Notes: generated from the sequence alone by a model not told the origin. A stretch of DNA of 64,000 nucleotides from Streptomyces coeruleorubidus (GCF_008705135.1 NZ_CP023694.1:2914001-2978000); one strand, 5' to 3'; counted from the stretch's first letter, positions 17,108 through 25,615 are shown. Translations and numbers: made by a program.

Positions 17108-18579
17108 GTGGCCCTGCTTTCGGAGTTGACGCCTTCTACATCTGTGGTGGCTGCGGAGACAGCACCTGCGGGAGCCGGGGTCGCCGAGCGGTTCCCGCCC
17201 GCCGCGGAACCGCCGGAGGCCAGGGGCGTCACCACGGAACGGTCGCCCGGCGCTGCCGGGCGGCCCGTCTCGCCGGCCTGGGACCTGGCGATCGCCTCGC
17301 GGTAGCGCGCCACCGTGCCCTCCGCGGCCCTGGCCCACGTGAAGTGCCGCAGTACTCGTTCCCGCCCGGCCGCGCCGAGCCGCGCGCGCAACTCCGCGTC
17401 GCCCAGGAGCCGGCCCAGCCCGGCCGCCAGTGCGTCCGAGTCGCCCGGCGGCACCGCCAGGCAGGTCTCCCCGTCCCGGCCGGCGACCTCGGGGATCGCC
17501 CCGCCGGTCGTGGCGAGCAGGGGCGTCCCGGTCGCCATGGCCTCGGCGGCCGGCAGCGAGAAGCCCTCGTAGAGCGACGGTACGCACGCGACCTGGGCGG
17601 AGCGCACGAGGTCGACGAGTTCCGCGTCGGAGATGCCCTTGACGAACTCGACGGCGCCGTCGAGGCCGTACCGTGCCATGGCCTGGGCGACGGGCCCCTC
17701 GGCCGGACGCTTGCCGACGACGACGAGGTGGGCGGCGGGGTGCTCGGTGCGGACCTTGGCGAGCGCCTCGACGAGGTGGACCAGGCCCTTCAGCGGCACG
17801 TCGGCACTGGACGTCGTCACGATCCGCCCCGGTACGACCGGCACCGAGGGGTCCGGCGAGAACAGGTCGGTGTCGGCGCCGATGTGGACGACGTGGATGC
17901 GGTCCTGGCGGACGCCGAGGTGGTCGACGATCTCCTGCTGCGACGTGCCGGAGACGGTGAGCACGGACGGCAGCCGCCGCGCGACGCGCTTCTGCATGCG
18001 CGTGAAGCCGTACCAGCGCCGCACGGAGAAGCGCCGCTGCCGGCCCTCCGCCGCGTCCAGCTCCAACTGCCGGTCGACGGTGATGGGGTGGTGGATCGTG
18101 GTCACCAGGGGCGCGCCCACGTCTCCCAGCAGCCCGTACCCGAGCGTCTGGTTGTCGTGGACGACGTCGAACTCGCCGCGGCGGGCGCGCAGATGGCGGC
18201 GGGCGCGCAGCGAGAACGTCAGTGGTTCGGGGAAGCCGCCGGTCCACATGGTCGCGACTTCGAGCGCGTCGATCCAGTCGCGGTACTCGTCACGCTTCGG
18301 CGTGCGGAAGGGATCCGGCTGGCGGTAGAGGTCGAGGCTGGGCAGTTCGGTGAGGCTCAGCCCGTCGTAGCCCTCGTCGAGCACGGGATACGGCTGTGCG
18401 CCGATGACCTCGACCCGGTGGCCGAGGCGGGCCAGTTCGCGTGAGAGGTGCCGGACGTAGACGCCCTGGCCGCCGCAGAACGGGTTTCCTTTATAGGTGA
18501 GGAGCGCGATGTTGAGCGGTCGCAAGCCGTCGGCCGCGGGGGCCTCCGGAGCCCCGGCCTCGCTGGCCTCAGCGGTCAC
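17101..18579 (-). CDS. GT4-family glycosyltransferase
   Basis: 492 residues. GT-B fold signals: N-terminal LLTYKGNPFCGGQGVYVRHL (glycine-rich acceptor-side loop), DVVHDNQTLGYG, VHIGADTDLFSPD, and the donor-site ACVPSLYEGFSLPAAEAMAT containing the E(x7)E motif. It transfers a sugar from a nucleotide sugar to an unknown acceptor, in the cytosol or at the membrane face. The C-terminal ~60 residues are Ala/Gly/Ser/Thr-rich and look disordered. First gene of a three-gene operon divergent from the KstR-like gene and sharing its promoter region. Confidence 0.9.
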   Translation of the reverse strand: MTAEASEAGAPEAPAADGLRPLNIALLTYKGNPFCGGQGVYVRHLSRELARLGHRVEVIGAQPYPVLDEGYDGLSLTELPSLDLYRQPDPFRTPKRDEYRDWIDALEVATMWTGGFPEPLTFSLRARRHLRARRGEFDVVHDNQTLGYGLLGDVGAPLVTTIHHPITVDRQLELDAAEGRQRRFSVRRWYGFTRMQKRVARRLPSVLTVSGTSQQEIVDHLGVRQDRIHVVHIGADTDLFSPDPSVPVVPGRIVTTSSADVPLKGLVHLVEALAKVRTEHPAAHLVVVGKRPAEGPVAQAMARYGLDGAVEFVKGISDAELVDLVRSAQVACVPSLYEGFSLPAAEAMATGTPLLATTGGAIPEVAGRDGETCLAVPPGDSDALAAGLGRLLGDAELRARLGAAGRERVLRHFTWARAAEGTVARYREAIARSQAGETGRPAAPGDRSVVTPLASGGSAAGGNRSATPAPAGAVSAATTDVEGVNSESRATC

Positions 18580-18630
18580 TCTCGGCCCCCTTCTCCCTGC
18601 TCTGTCCCGCGAGATTACGCCGGGACGCTA

Positions 18631-18650
18631 ATCTAGAACAAGTTTCAGAC
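18631..18650. promoter_or_regulatory. KstR-type operator at kstR/glycosyltransferase divergent promoter
   Basis: ATCTAGAACAAGTTTCAGAC contains TAGAACAAGTTTCA, an exact fit to TnnAACnnGTTnnA, the palindrome known for mycobacterial KstR. It lies between the divergent GT4 operon and the KstR-like gene, so it may autoregulate kstR and control the operon. It also overlaps CAAGT(5)ACTTG. Confidence 0.65.
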
Positions 18651-18790
18651 TTGATCGTCCGGAGGCTCTGAATCTACCGGCAGGTAAGGGCGCTGTGACC
18701 AGTGGATCAGGTGATTCACGCCACGGCCGGTGCCGTGCCATGCTGTCTGATCACTCGTCCTCACGGACGGTCACGGAACGGGACCGGCCC

Positions 18791-19453
18791 ATGCCCGCGG
18801 AAGCCCAGGTGAGCGCCAAGGTGAACAAGGTGGCCAAGGTGGACGCCAGAGTCACAGCCCCCGCCTCCCCGCCCCTGACGGAGCGACAGGAGGCCCGCCG
18901 TCGCCGCATCCTGCACGCGAGCGCGCAGCTGGCCAGCCGGGGCGGTTTCGACGCCGTGCAGATGCGCGAGGTCGCGGAGTCCTCACAGGTGGCGCTCGGC
19001 ACCCTGTACCGCTACTTCCCCTCCAAGATCCATCTGCTGGTCGCCACGATGCAGGACCAGCTGGAGCACATGCACGGCACACTGCGGAAGAAGCCCCCGC
19101 AGGGCGAGAAGGCGGCCGAGCGGGTCGCGGAGACGCTGATGCGGGCCTTCCGCGCCCTCCAGCGCGAACCACATCTGGCCGACGCGATGGTCCGCGCCCT
19201 CACCTTCGCCGACCGCAGCGTGAGCCCGGAGGTCGACCAGGTCTCGCGGCAGACGACGGCGATCATCCTGGACGCGATGGGGCTGGAAAACCCCACCGCG
19301 GAGCAGCTCTCGGCGGTCCGGGTCATCGAGCACACCTGGCACTCGGCCCTCATCACCTGGCTGTCGGGCCGCGCCTCCATCGCCCAGGTCAAGATCGACA
19401 TCGAGACGGTGTGCCGCCTGATCGACCTGACGGCGCCGGACGCACACGAATGA
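18791..19453 (+). CDS. kstR: TetR-family regulator, KstR-like
   Basis: 220 residues from the ATG at 18791; in-frame starts upstream (from 18695) are less likely. Residues about 30-80 form a TetR DNA-binding domain: RRRRILHASAQLASRGGFDA, VQMREVAESSQVALGTLYRY, FPSKIHLLVATM. These match the KstR type (VQMR-VA--S-VA-GTLYRYFPSK-HLLV) of mycobacteria, which represses sterol catabolism genes and is released by steroid-CoA ligands. EVDQVSRQTTAIILDAMGLE and WHSALITWLSGRAS also fit KstR. KstR-type boxes lie at its own promoter and at two further loci in the window. Orthology is strongly suggested, ligand not shown. Confidence 0.85.
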   Translation: MPAEAQVSAKVNKVAKVDARVTAPASPPLTERQEARRRRILHASAQLASRGGFDAVQMREVAESSQVALGTLYRYFPSKIHLLVATMQDQLEHMHGTLRKKPPQGEKAAERVAETLMRAFRALQREPHLADAMVRALTFADRSVSPEVDQVSRQTTAIILDAMGLENPTAEQLSAVRVIEHTWHSALITWLSGRASIAQVKIDIETVCRLIDLTAPDAHE

Positions 19454-19455
19454 CC

Positions 19456-19641
19456 TACGAGACGGGTTCCCTTCGCCGGCATGGTCCGGATCAGGTTCTG
19501 GGGGTCGCCTTCCGGTCGCCGGACCTCTCGGTCCTTCGACCTTCCGGCCTCTCAGCCCTACCGTCGCAGTCGGCACCGGCGGAAGCCGAGGCTTCCTGCC
19601 AGAGTCGGCTACTCCGGTCGGACTCCCTCACTCGTCCCGTA
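19456..19641 (-). ncRNA. TPP (THI-box) riboswitch, orphan, antisense to the kstR 3' flank
   Basis: On the minus strand GGGCTGAGAGG (about 19547-19557) and AACCTGATCCGG...ATGCCGGCGAAGGGAA (about 19466-19496) give the conserved CUGAGA and ACCUGAUC/GCCGGCGAAGGGA cores of the thiamine pyrophosphate riboswitch. A closing helix pairs CCTACGGGACG (near 19641) with CGTCTCGTAGG (near 19456). The 5' half has an enlarged P3 arm. No minus-strand gene follows: the next gene in that direction is kstR on the opposite strand, whose stop is at 19453. A terminator-like hairpin at 19684 separates it from the ferredoxin operon. Confidence 0.8.
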
Positions 19642-19683
19642 GGCCTGATTCCAGGGTAGAACCACCAGCCAGGAATGGAACCC

Positions 19684-19705
19684 CCGAAAACATGATTTTT
19701 CGGGC
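19684..19705. terminator. hairpin terminator after ferredoxin gene
   Basis: CCCGAAAA(6)TTTTCGGG forms an 8-bp stem 34 bp past the ferredoxin stop on the minus strand. It is AT-rich for this genome and flanked by A/T, fitting a terminator of the ALDH-ferredoxin operon. Confidence 0.6.
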
Positions 19706-19738
19706 AAAAGGGAGTGTCCTCCAAAGGGGAGGTCCTCC

Positions 19739-19972
19739 CTAGTCCTCCGGCGGGAACACCGGCTCCCCGCTGTCCCCCAGCGTGATCGTGATCGCCTCCA
19801 CCGGACAGCTCTCCGCCGCCTCCAGCACCCGCTCGTTCGCGTCCGTGTCCGGGGCGACCGGATGGGACTGCCGGGCGGAGTCCAGGCGGAAACCGCCCGG
19901 CGCGTGGTGGAGGCACTGGGCCGAGCCGATGCACAGGGAGCGGTCGACCTCGACGTGCCAGCGGTCACCCAT
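19739..19972 (-). CDS. [3Fe-4S]-type ferredoxin
   Basis: 77 residues. Cysteines at 14 and 20 in LCIGSAQCLHHAPG and at 56 in ESCPVEAI give the three-cysteine pattern of the small actinobacterial ferredoxins that donate electrons to cytochromes P450. The ATG is 2 bp after the ALDH stop, so the two are co-transcribed. The operon promoter carries a KstR-type box, and the window encodes CYP125 under similar boxes, so this ferredoxin is a plausible redox partner for that P450; that link is inference. Confidence 0.88.
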   Translation of the reverse strand: MGDRWHVEVDRSLCIGSAQCLHHAPGGFRLDSARQSHPVAPDTDANERVLEAAESCPVEAITITLGDSGEPVFPPED

Positions 19973-19974
19973 CG

Positions 19975-21426
19975 CTACGCGTCCGCCGGGAGGTGGATCA
20001 TCTTGTGCTCCAGGTACTCGCCGTACCCCTCGGGCCCGAACTCCCGCCCCAGGCCCGAGCTCTTGTAGCCGCCGAAGGGGCCCAGCATGTCCAGGCTGAA
20101 GGTGTTGACCGAGTAGGTGCCGGTACGGACCTGGCGGGCGATCTCGATGCCGTGCTCGACGTCCGCCGTCCACACGCTGCCGCTCAGCCCGTAGTCGGAG
20201 TCGTTGGCGATCTTCACGGCGTCGGACTCGTCGTCGTAGGGCAGCAGGCAGATCACCGGGCCGAAGATCTCCTCGCGGGCGATGCGCATGGAGTTGTCGA
20301 CGTCGCCGAAGAGGGTCGGCTCGACGTACCAGCCGCGGTCGAGGCCGGCCGGGCGTCCGCCGCCGGTGAGGATCTTGGCGCCCTCCTCCTGCCCGATGCG
20401 GATGTAGTCGAGGTTGCGCCGCTGCTGCCGCCTCGCCACCAGCGGGCCCACCTGGGTGGCGGGGTCCAGCGGGTCGCCGACCGTCAGCGCGCCCGCCGCG
20501 GCGGCCAGGGCGTCGGCGAACTCGTCGTAGCGGGAGCGCGGGAGGAGGATGCGGGTCTGGGCGACGCAGGCCTGCCCGTTGTTCATCCAGGCCGCGGGGG
20601 CGATGCCCGCCACGGCCGTCTCGACGTCCGCGTCGGGCAGGACGACGGCCGCCGACTTGCCGCCCAGTTCGAGCGTCACGCGGGTGAGGTTGCGGGCCGC
20701 CACCTCCATCACGCGCTTGCCGGCCGCGACCGACCCGGTGAAGGACACCTTGTCGACGCCGGGGTGCCCGACCAGGTACTCGCTCACCTCCCGGTCCGCG
20801 GGCAGGATCGACAGCACGCCCTCCGGCAGCCCGGCCTCCCGCGCGATCTCGCCGAGCAGGTACGCGTCCAGCGGTGACTCGGGCGAGGGCTTGAGCACGG
20901 CCGTGCAGCCGGTGAGCAGCGCGGGGGCCAGCTTGGCGGCGGCGACGAACTGCGGGACGTTCCAGGGGACGACGGCGGCGACGACCCCGACGGGCTCGCG
21001 CCGGACGAGGATGCGGCCGAGCACGCCGTCGCGCCGCTCCTCGTACGTGAAGTTCCGCGCGACGGTGATCGCCGAGTCCCAGACCATGACCGCCCCGAGG
21101 GCCTGGGCGAGGACGCTCCAGGAGTACGGGGAGCCGTTCTGGGCGGAGATCAGGCGGGCGATCTCGTCGTGCCGGGCGGCGATCCCGTCCTTGATCCTGC
21201 TCACGACCTCGATCCGCTCGTCGAGGCTCATGCGCGGCCAGGGGCCCTCGTCGAAGGCCCGGCGGGCCACTCCCACGGCCCGGTCGACATCCGCCGTCGA
21301 GGCGTGCGGGACGCGCCCGATGACCTCTTCCGTGTGCGGCGAGATCACCTCGATGACGTCCGTACCCAGGGGGTCGGTCAACTCCCCGCCGACGAACAGC
21401 TGTCCGTGTTCCACGAGCTCGGTCAT
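19975..21426 (-). CDS. aldehyde dehydrogenase family protein
   Basis: 483 residues, usual family length. Catalytic features are intact: PWNVPQ and KPSPESPLDA for NAD binding, general-base E253 in TLELGGKS and nucleophile C287 in NNGQACVAQTR, then EEIFGPV and PFGGYKSSGLGREFG. It oxidises an aldehyde to the acid with NAD(P). First gene of an operon with the ferredoxin; divergent from a metallo-beta-lactamase-fold gene across an 86 bp region with two operator motifs. A role in sterol side-chain or terpenoid oxidation is inferred from regulation only. Confidence 0.92.
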   Translation of the reverse strand: MTELVEHGQLFVGGELTDPLGTDVIEVISPHTEEVIGRVPHASTADVDRAVGVARRAFDEGPWPRMSLDERIEVVSRIKDGIAARHDEIARLISAQNGSPYSWSVLAQALGAVMVWDSAITVARNFTYEERRDGVLGRILVRREPVGVVAAVVPWNVPQFVAAAKLAPALLTGCTAVLKPSPESPLDAYLLGEIAREAGLPEGVLSILPADREVSEYLVGHPGVDKVSFTGSVAAGKRVMEVAARNLTRVTLELGGKSAAVVLPDADVETAVAGIAPAAWMNNGQACVAQTRILLPRSRYDEFADALAAAAGALTVGDPLDPATQVGPLVARRQQRRNLDYIRIGQEEGAKILTGGGRPAGLDRGWYVEPTLFGDVDNSMRIAREEIFGPVICLLPYDDESDAVKIANDSDYGLSGSVWTADVEHGIEIARQVRTGTYSVNTFSLDMLGPFGGYKSSGLGREFGPEGYGEYLEHKMIHLPADA

Positions 21427-21444
21427 GGCCGACTGCCTTCACAT

Positions 21445-21459
21445 CTGACGGTGTTTCAG
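21445..21459. promoter_or_regulatory. operator-like motif CTGACGGTGTTTCAG
   Basis: Fits CTGACGGnnnnTCAG, shared with sites at 10081 (reverse orientation) and 34411. Lies in the ALDH/MBL divergent promoter, adjacent to a KstR-type box. The cognate regulator is unknown. Confidence 0.5.
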
Positions 21460-21460
21460 A

Positions 21461-21480
21461 AACTGATACCAGTTCTCGTT
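21461..21480. promoter_or_regulatory. KstR-type operator at ALDH/MBL divergent promoter
   Basis: The minus-strand reading AACGAGAACTGGTATCAGTT matches 15 of 20 positions of the site upstream of the thiolase gene (34544-34563) and shares AGAACnnGT with the box at kstR. Two mismatches to the strict TnnAACnnGTTnnA core make it a weaker site. Confidence 0.55.
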
Positions 21481-21512
21481 ATAGTGGGCAATGGCCGTGG
21501 AACGGAGGGCAC

Positions 21513-22568
21513 ATGCAGAGCAGCCAGGACCGCGAGCCCGCCCCGGCGGTGTACGACCACGGCGGAGGTGTCCGGTCCCTGCGGGTCCCCATCCCGGACA
21601 ACCCCCTCGGCCACACGCTGGTGTACGTCGTCGACACCGACCGGGGCCCGGTACTGATCGACACCGGCTGGGACGACCCGGCGTCCTGGGACACCCTCGC
21701 GTCCGGCCTCACCGCCTGCGGCACCTCGGTCGACGGGATCCACGGTGTGGTCGTCACCCACCACCACCCCGACCACCACGGCCTGTCCGGCCGGGTCCGT
21801 GAGGCCTCGGGCGCCTGGATCGCGATGCACGCGGCGGACACCGCGGTCGTACGGCGGACCCGGGGGGCCCGCCCCGAGCGCTGGTTCTCGTACATGACGG
21901 CCAAGCTCGCCGCGGCCGGCGCCCCGGAGGAGCACATCGCACCCCTGCGCGCGGCCCGGCCCCGCACCCTGCCCGGCCTCTCCCCCGCCCTGCCCGACCG
22001 CGACATCGTCCCCGGCGAACTCCTCGACCTCCCCGGCCGCCGCCTGCGCGCGATCTGGACCCCGGGGCACACCCCGGGCCACGTCTGCCTCCACCTGGAG
22101 GAGACCCACCCGGCGCAACTCCCCGGCCACGGCCGCCTGTTCTCCGGCGACCACCTGCTGCCCGGGATCACCCCGCACATCGGCCTCTACGAGGACCCCG
22201 ACGACACCACGGTCACCGACCCCCTGGGCGACTACCTCGACTCCCTCGAACGCGTCGGCCGCCTGGCCCCCGCCGAGGTGCTCCCGGCCCACCAGCACGC
22301 GTTCCCCGACGCCGCCGCCCGCGTCCGCGAACTGCTCGCCCACCACGAGGCCCGCCTCACCGACCTGCTGGCCCTCCTCGCCGAGCCGCTCACGCCCTGG
22401 CAGGTCGCCGAGCGCATGGAGTGGAACCGGCCCTGGGCCTATATCCCCCACGGCTCCCGCACCATCGCCGTCTCGGAGGCCGAGTCCCATCTGCGCCGGC
22501 TGGTCAAGGCGGGCAGGGCGGAGGCGGTGCCGGGGAGCGATCCGGTGACGTACACGGCGGTGCAATGA
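21513..22568 (+). CDS. metallo-beta-lactamase-fold hydrolase
   Basis: 351 residues; ATG preceded by GGAGG. The zinc motif THHHPDHHG spans residues 82-90, with further ligands in WTPGHTPGHVCLHLEE, FSGDHLLPG and the distal HQH (AHQHAF). The C-terminal ~80 residues (LAEPLTPWQVAERMEWN and onward) form a winged-helix-like tail often seen in the glyoxalase II/RNase Z-like LACTB2 group. Probably a cytosolic thioester or ester hydrolase. Divergent from ALDH-ferredoxin and followed 49 bp later by a SnoaL-like gene. Confidence 0.85.
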   Translation: MQSSQDREPAPAVYDHGGGVRSLRVPIPDNPLGHTLVYVVDTDRGPVLIDTGWDDPASWDTLASGLTACGTSVDGIHGVVVTHHHPDHHGLSGRVREASGAWIAMHAADTAVVRRTRGARPERWFSYMTAKLAAAGAPEEHIAPLRAARPRTLPGLSPALPDRDIVPGELLDLPGRRLRAIWTPGHTPGHVCLHLEETHPAQLPGHGRLFSGDHLLPGITPHIGLYEDPDDTTVTDPLGDYLDSLERVGRLAPAEVLPAHQHAFPDAAARVRELLAHHEARLTDLLALLAEPLTPWQVAERMEWNRPWAYIPHGSRTIAVSEAESHLRRLVKAGRAEAVPGSDPVTYTAVQ

Positions 22569-22617
22569 GGTGGCAAACCAGGCGGAGGACGGGCCGCCGG
22601 GGTGCTACGAAACGACC

Positions 22618-23073
22618 ATGGACCCCATGGAACGCCTCCTCGCCGAACGCGCCTGCGAGCGCGTGATCATCGACTTCGTCCACCGGCTCGACCTGGGTGA
22701 ACCCTCCTCCGTGGCCGAGCTGTTCACCGAGGACGGCGTCTGGCAGTGGCCGGAGGACGGGCGGCGGGTCAAGGGCCGGGACGCCCTGCGCGCCTACTTC
22801 GGCTCCCGCCCCGCCGACCGGCTGTCCCGCCGCACGATGTCCAACGTCCTGGTCACGGTGGTGTCCCCGGACGCAGCCGAGGCGGTCTCGTACTTCACGA
22901 CGTACCGCGTCGACGGCTACGACGGCGGTATGGTCCCGGCCGGGCCGCCGGTCCAGGTCGGGCACTACGAGGACACGTTCCACAGGGCCGACGGCGCCTG
23001 GCTGCTCGCCTCCCGGACGCTGCACCTGCCCTTCGGCGGAGCCACGCCGCGGGCGAACTCGCCTCTGACATGA
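22618..23073 (+). CDS. SnoaL-like / NTF2-fold protein
   Basis: 151 residues from the ATG at 22618 (a GTG at 22570 is an alternative with no better ribosome-binding site). The pattern ACERVIIDFVHRLDLGEPSS, VAELFTEDGVW, RDALRAYFGSR and YEDTFHRADGAWLLASRTLH is that of small alpha+beta barrel proteins of the SnoaL/NTF2 superfamily, which include isomerases, cyclases and aromatic dioxygenase-associated proteins. No catalytic assignment is possible. Probably transcribed with the MBL-fold gene. Confidence 0.8.
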   Translation: MDPMERLLAERACERVIIDFVHRLDLGEPSSVAELFTEDGVWQWPEDGRRVKGRDALRAYFGSRPADRLSRRTMSNVLVTVVSPDAAEAVSYFTTYRVDGYDGGMVPAGPPVQVGHYEDTFHRADGAWLLASRTLHLPFGGATPRANSPLT

Positions 23074-23160
23074 GCCGGATGGTGTCAGGGCGTGGCCCTA
23101 GGATGCATATGCCGCGGCGCGCTCACAGGCGTGCGGAGTTGCGTTCCCCCGCAAGGAGAC

Positions 23161-24072
23161 ATGCCCATGGGCACCGAAGAGGCCGCTCGTACGACGCCCG
23201 GCAGCGGAGCCCTGGACAGCGGATCGGCCGGGCCCATGGTGCCGCGGCTGGCGCTGGGCGCACGGCTGCGCGGGCTGCGGGAGGAGCGGGGCATCGGCCG
23301 TGCGGACGCGGGTCATGTCATCCGGGCCTCCGCGTCCAAGATCAGCAGGATGGAGACCGGCCGGCACGGGTTCAAGCTGCGCGACGTCGCCGATCTGCTC
23401 ACGCTCTACGGCGTCACGGACGAGGCCGAGCGCGCGACCCTGCTGGCGCTGGCCGAGCAGGCCAACACCCCCGCCTGGTGGCAGTACTACAGCGACGTGG
23501 TGCCCACCTGGATGCAGACCTACCTGGGCGCGGAACAGGCGGCGAGCGTCATCCGCTGCTTCCAGGTCCAGCGCGTTCCCGGGCTGCTCCAGACCCCCGA
23601 CTACGCACGCGCCGCCATCCGGCTCGCGCACCCGGACGCCGGGGCGGGGGAGTTGGACCGCCGGGTCGCGCTGCGGATGACCCGCCAGCGGATTCTGCAC
23701 CGGCGGCCGGCGACCCGGTTGTGGGCCGTGATCGACGAGGCGGCGCTGCGTCGCCCGGTGGGCGGCCCCGACGTCCAGCGCGCGCAGCTCAGGCATCTCA
23801 TCGAGATCTGCGGGCTTCCGCAGGTCACGGTCCAGATCCTGACGTTCAGCAGTGGCGGCCACGCCGCGGAGGGCGGCCCGGTCACGATTCTGCGCCTGCC
23901 CGGCGGCGAGTTGCCCGACGTGGTCTACCTCGAGCAGCTCACCACCGGTCTCTATCCCGACCGGCCGGCCGAGATCGAGTGCTACTGGGACGCGATGAAC
24001 CGGCTGGTGGTCGAAGCCGAGTCACCGGACGAGACTCCGACCATCCTCCACCGCATCCTTCAGGAGACCTGA
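23161..24072 (+). CDS. XRE-family regulator with DUF5753 domain
   Basis: 303 residues from the ATG at 23161 with AAGGAG upstream. Residues about 25-80 form an HTH of the Cro/C1 type (ALGARLRGLREERGIGRADA ... ASKISRMETGRHGFKLRDVA). The rest is a DUF5753 domain: QVQRVPGLLQTPDYARAAIR, RQRILHRRPATRLWAVIDEA and LPDVVYLEQLTTGLY. Such proteins are usually paired with a DUF397 protein in Streptomyces; none is adjacent here, the neighbour instead being a convergent DUF574 methyltransferase. Confidence 0.9.
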   Translation: MPMGTEEAARTTPGSGALDSGSAGPMVPRLALGARLRGLREERGIGRADAGHVIRASASKISRMETGRHGFKLRDVADLLTLYGVTDEAERATLLALAEQANTPAWWQYYSDVVPTWMQTYLGAEQAASVIRCFQVQRVPGLLQTPDYARAAIRLAHPDAGAGELDRRVALRMTRQRILHRRPATRLWAVIDEAALRRPVGGPDVQRAQLRHLIEICGLPQVTVQILTFSSGGHAAEGGPVTILRLPGGELPDVVYLEQLTTGLYPDRPAEIECYWDAMNRLVVEAESPDETPTILHRILQET

Positions 24073-24076
24073 GAAG

Positions 24077-24892
24077 TCAGCGTTTCAGGGCGACACCGCC
24101 GTACTGGTGCACCTCCGCGGGGAGATCCAGGGCCGCGGCGTCGGGGCGCCAGCGCGAGCAGGACGTGACGCCCGGCTCGAGCAGCTCCAGACCGTCGAAG
24201 TAGCGGGCGATCTGCTCGGGGCTGCGCAGGATGTACGGGATCGAGCCGCCGTCGTTGTACTGCTGGATGGCCGCGACGTAGTCCTCGCTGGTGTCGGTGC
24301 TGTCGTACTGCACGAGGTAGCTGCCGGAAGACAGGGCGTCCACCAGCTGCGACACGATCGAGCGCGCCTCGTCGTGGTCCTCGATATGGCCGAGGATGCC
24401 CATCAGCATGAGGGCGACGGGCTGGTCGAAGTCCAGCGTCTTCCCGGCTTCCCGGATGATCGTGCCCGGCTCGCGCAGGTCGGCGTCGACGTAGTTGGTG
24501 ACGCCTTCCTCGGTGCTGGTGAGCAGGGCGCGGGCGTGGGCCAGCACCAGCGGGTCGTTGTCGACGTAGACGATCCGGCTCTCCGGCGCCACCCGCTGGG
24601 CGATCTGGTGGGTGTTGTCCACGTTGGGCAGCCCGGTGCCGATGTCCAGGAACTGGCGGATGCCCTCCTCGGCGGCGAGGTGGCGGACGGCGCGGGCGAG
24701 GAAGTAGCGGGCGGCGCGGGCTCCGGTCTCGATACCGGGGAAGATCTCGCGGAACGCGTCACCGGCCACACGGTCGACTTCGTAGTTGTCCTTCCCGCCC
24801 AGCCAGTAGTTCCAGATCCGGGCCGAGTGCGGCACGGAGGTGTCGATCTTGGGGAGCGGCTCCTGCCCGGAGTTCCGCACCTGATCAGTCAT
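24077..24892 (-). CDS. SAM-dependent methyltransferase, DUF574 (SAV2177-like)
   Basis: 271 residues. Begins with the family-typical HSARIWNYWLGGKDNYEVDR and RAARYFLARAVRHLAAEEGI, then FLDIGTGLPNVDNTHQIAQR (SAM site) and IVYVDNDPLVLAHARALL. DUF574 proteins are highly expanded in Streptomyces and often lie beside XRE/DUF397 gene pairs; here the XRE gene is convergent, 4 bp away. Their substrates are unknown. ATG preceded by AGGAGCG. Confidence 0.92.
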   Translation of the reverse strand: MTDQVRNSGQEPLPKIDTSVPHSARIWNYWLGGKDNYEVDRVAGDAFREIFPGIETGARAARYFLARAVRHLAAEEGIRQFLDIGTGLPNVDNTHQIAQRVAPESRIVYVDNDPLVLAHARALLTSTEEGVTNYVDADLREPGTIIREAGKTLDFDQPVALMLMGILGHIEDHDEARSIVSQLVDALSSGSYLVQYDSTDTSEDYVAAIQQYNDGGSIPYILRSPEQIARYFDGLELLEPGVTSCSRWRPDAAALDLPAEVHQYGGVALKR

Positions 24893-24925
24893 GGACGCTC
24901 CTGCGTGTGGTCGTGGAGGCCCACG

Positions 24926-25615
24926 TTAGCTTGAGTGCTGGCGTGTCCGCCCCTGAGACAGGATCAACTCCTCGGCTGCGCCCAGCAGTTCCACTTCCGC
25001 AGGGCTCATCGTCGGGTTGACGGACCGGCGGCGCAGGGCCTCCGTCAGGGCGGCCCGGGTGTGGGAGGACGGACCGTCCAGGAGGGCGGTCAGCATGGTG
25101 CGGGCCGGGACGGAGAGGGGATCATCGGCGACGGCGGCCTGGGCGAGGATCACGGCGGACGCCGCCCAGTCCAGGGCCGGGTCGCCCTCCTCCGTGTTCG
25201 ACCAGTCGATGACGCGGGGACCGTCGGGCGTGAGGATCACGTTCTCCGGGTGCAGATCGAGGTGGAGCACCCGGACCGCCGGGTCGGTGGAGCGCAGGGC
25301 GGGGATGGCGTGCAGGTGGCGCAGCAACCGGGCGAGGATCGAGCCCGCCTCCGTCGCGTCAAGCGTGCCCGCGAGGCATGCCTGGAGCATGGTCGGGCCG
25401 GAGAGCCGTTCCATCACCAGGTCGGTGCGTGAGCCGGACGGGCGGACCCGGGGCACCGGGTAGCCATGGGCGTGCACGTGCCCCATCACCGCGCCCTCCC
25501 CGGCCGCGTCTCCCCCACCCTCCCGCTCACGCCGCAGCACCCACGCCTCGTCGATCTCGTACACGTCGGCGCGGCGGCCCGAGCCGAGCAGCCTCCCAGG
25601 TGGTGTCGTCGCCAT
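24926..25615 (-). CDS. aminoglycoside phosphotransferase (APH) family kinase
   Basis: 229 residues, compact for the family. The catalytic loop HLDLHPENVI (D120, N125) and the metal-binding VIDWSN (D137) are intact; the N-terminal lobe has LLGSGRRADVYEI as glycine-rich loop. It would phosphorylate a small molecule using ATP. Length and loop divergence make aminoglycoside resistance unlikely to be the primary role. Separated from DUF574 by 33 bp on the same strand. No clear ribosome-binding site. Confidence 0.8.
   Translation of the reverse strand: MATTPPGRLLGSGRRADVYEIDEAWVLRREREGGGDAAGEGAVMGHVHAHGYPVPRVRPSGSRTDLVMERLSGPTMLQACLAGTLDATEAGSILARLLRHLHAIPALRSTDPAVRVLHLDLHPENVILTPDGPRVIDWSNTEEGDPALDWAASAVILAQAAVADDPLSVPARTMLTALLDGPSSHTRAALTEALRRRSVNPTMSPAEVELLGAAEELILSQGRTRQHSS

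Noticed and set aside
19012..19482. Minus-strand frame starting inside the TPP riboswitch, which would have made it a normal regulated gene
   Set aside because: The product is Ser/Arg/Cys-rich, lacks known domains and is antisense to kstR; start has no ribosome-binding site. I treat the riboswitch as orphan.
24926..25615. Aminoglycoside resistance gene
   Set aside because: The kinase core fits the APH family, but size and context do not support a specific resistance role.
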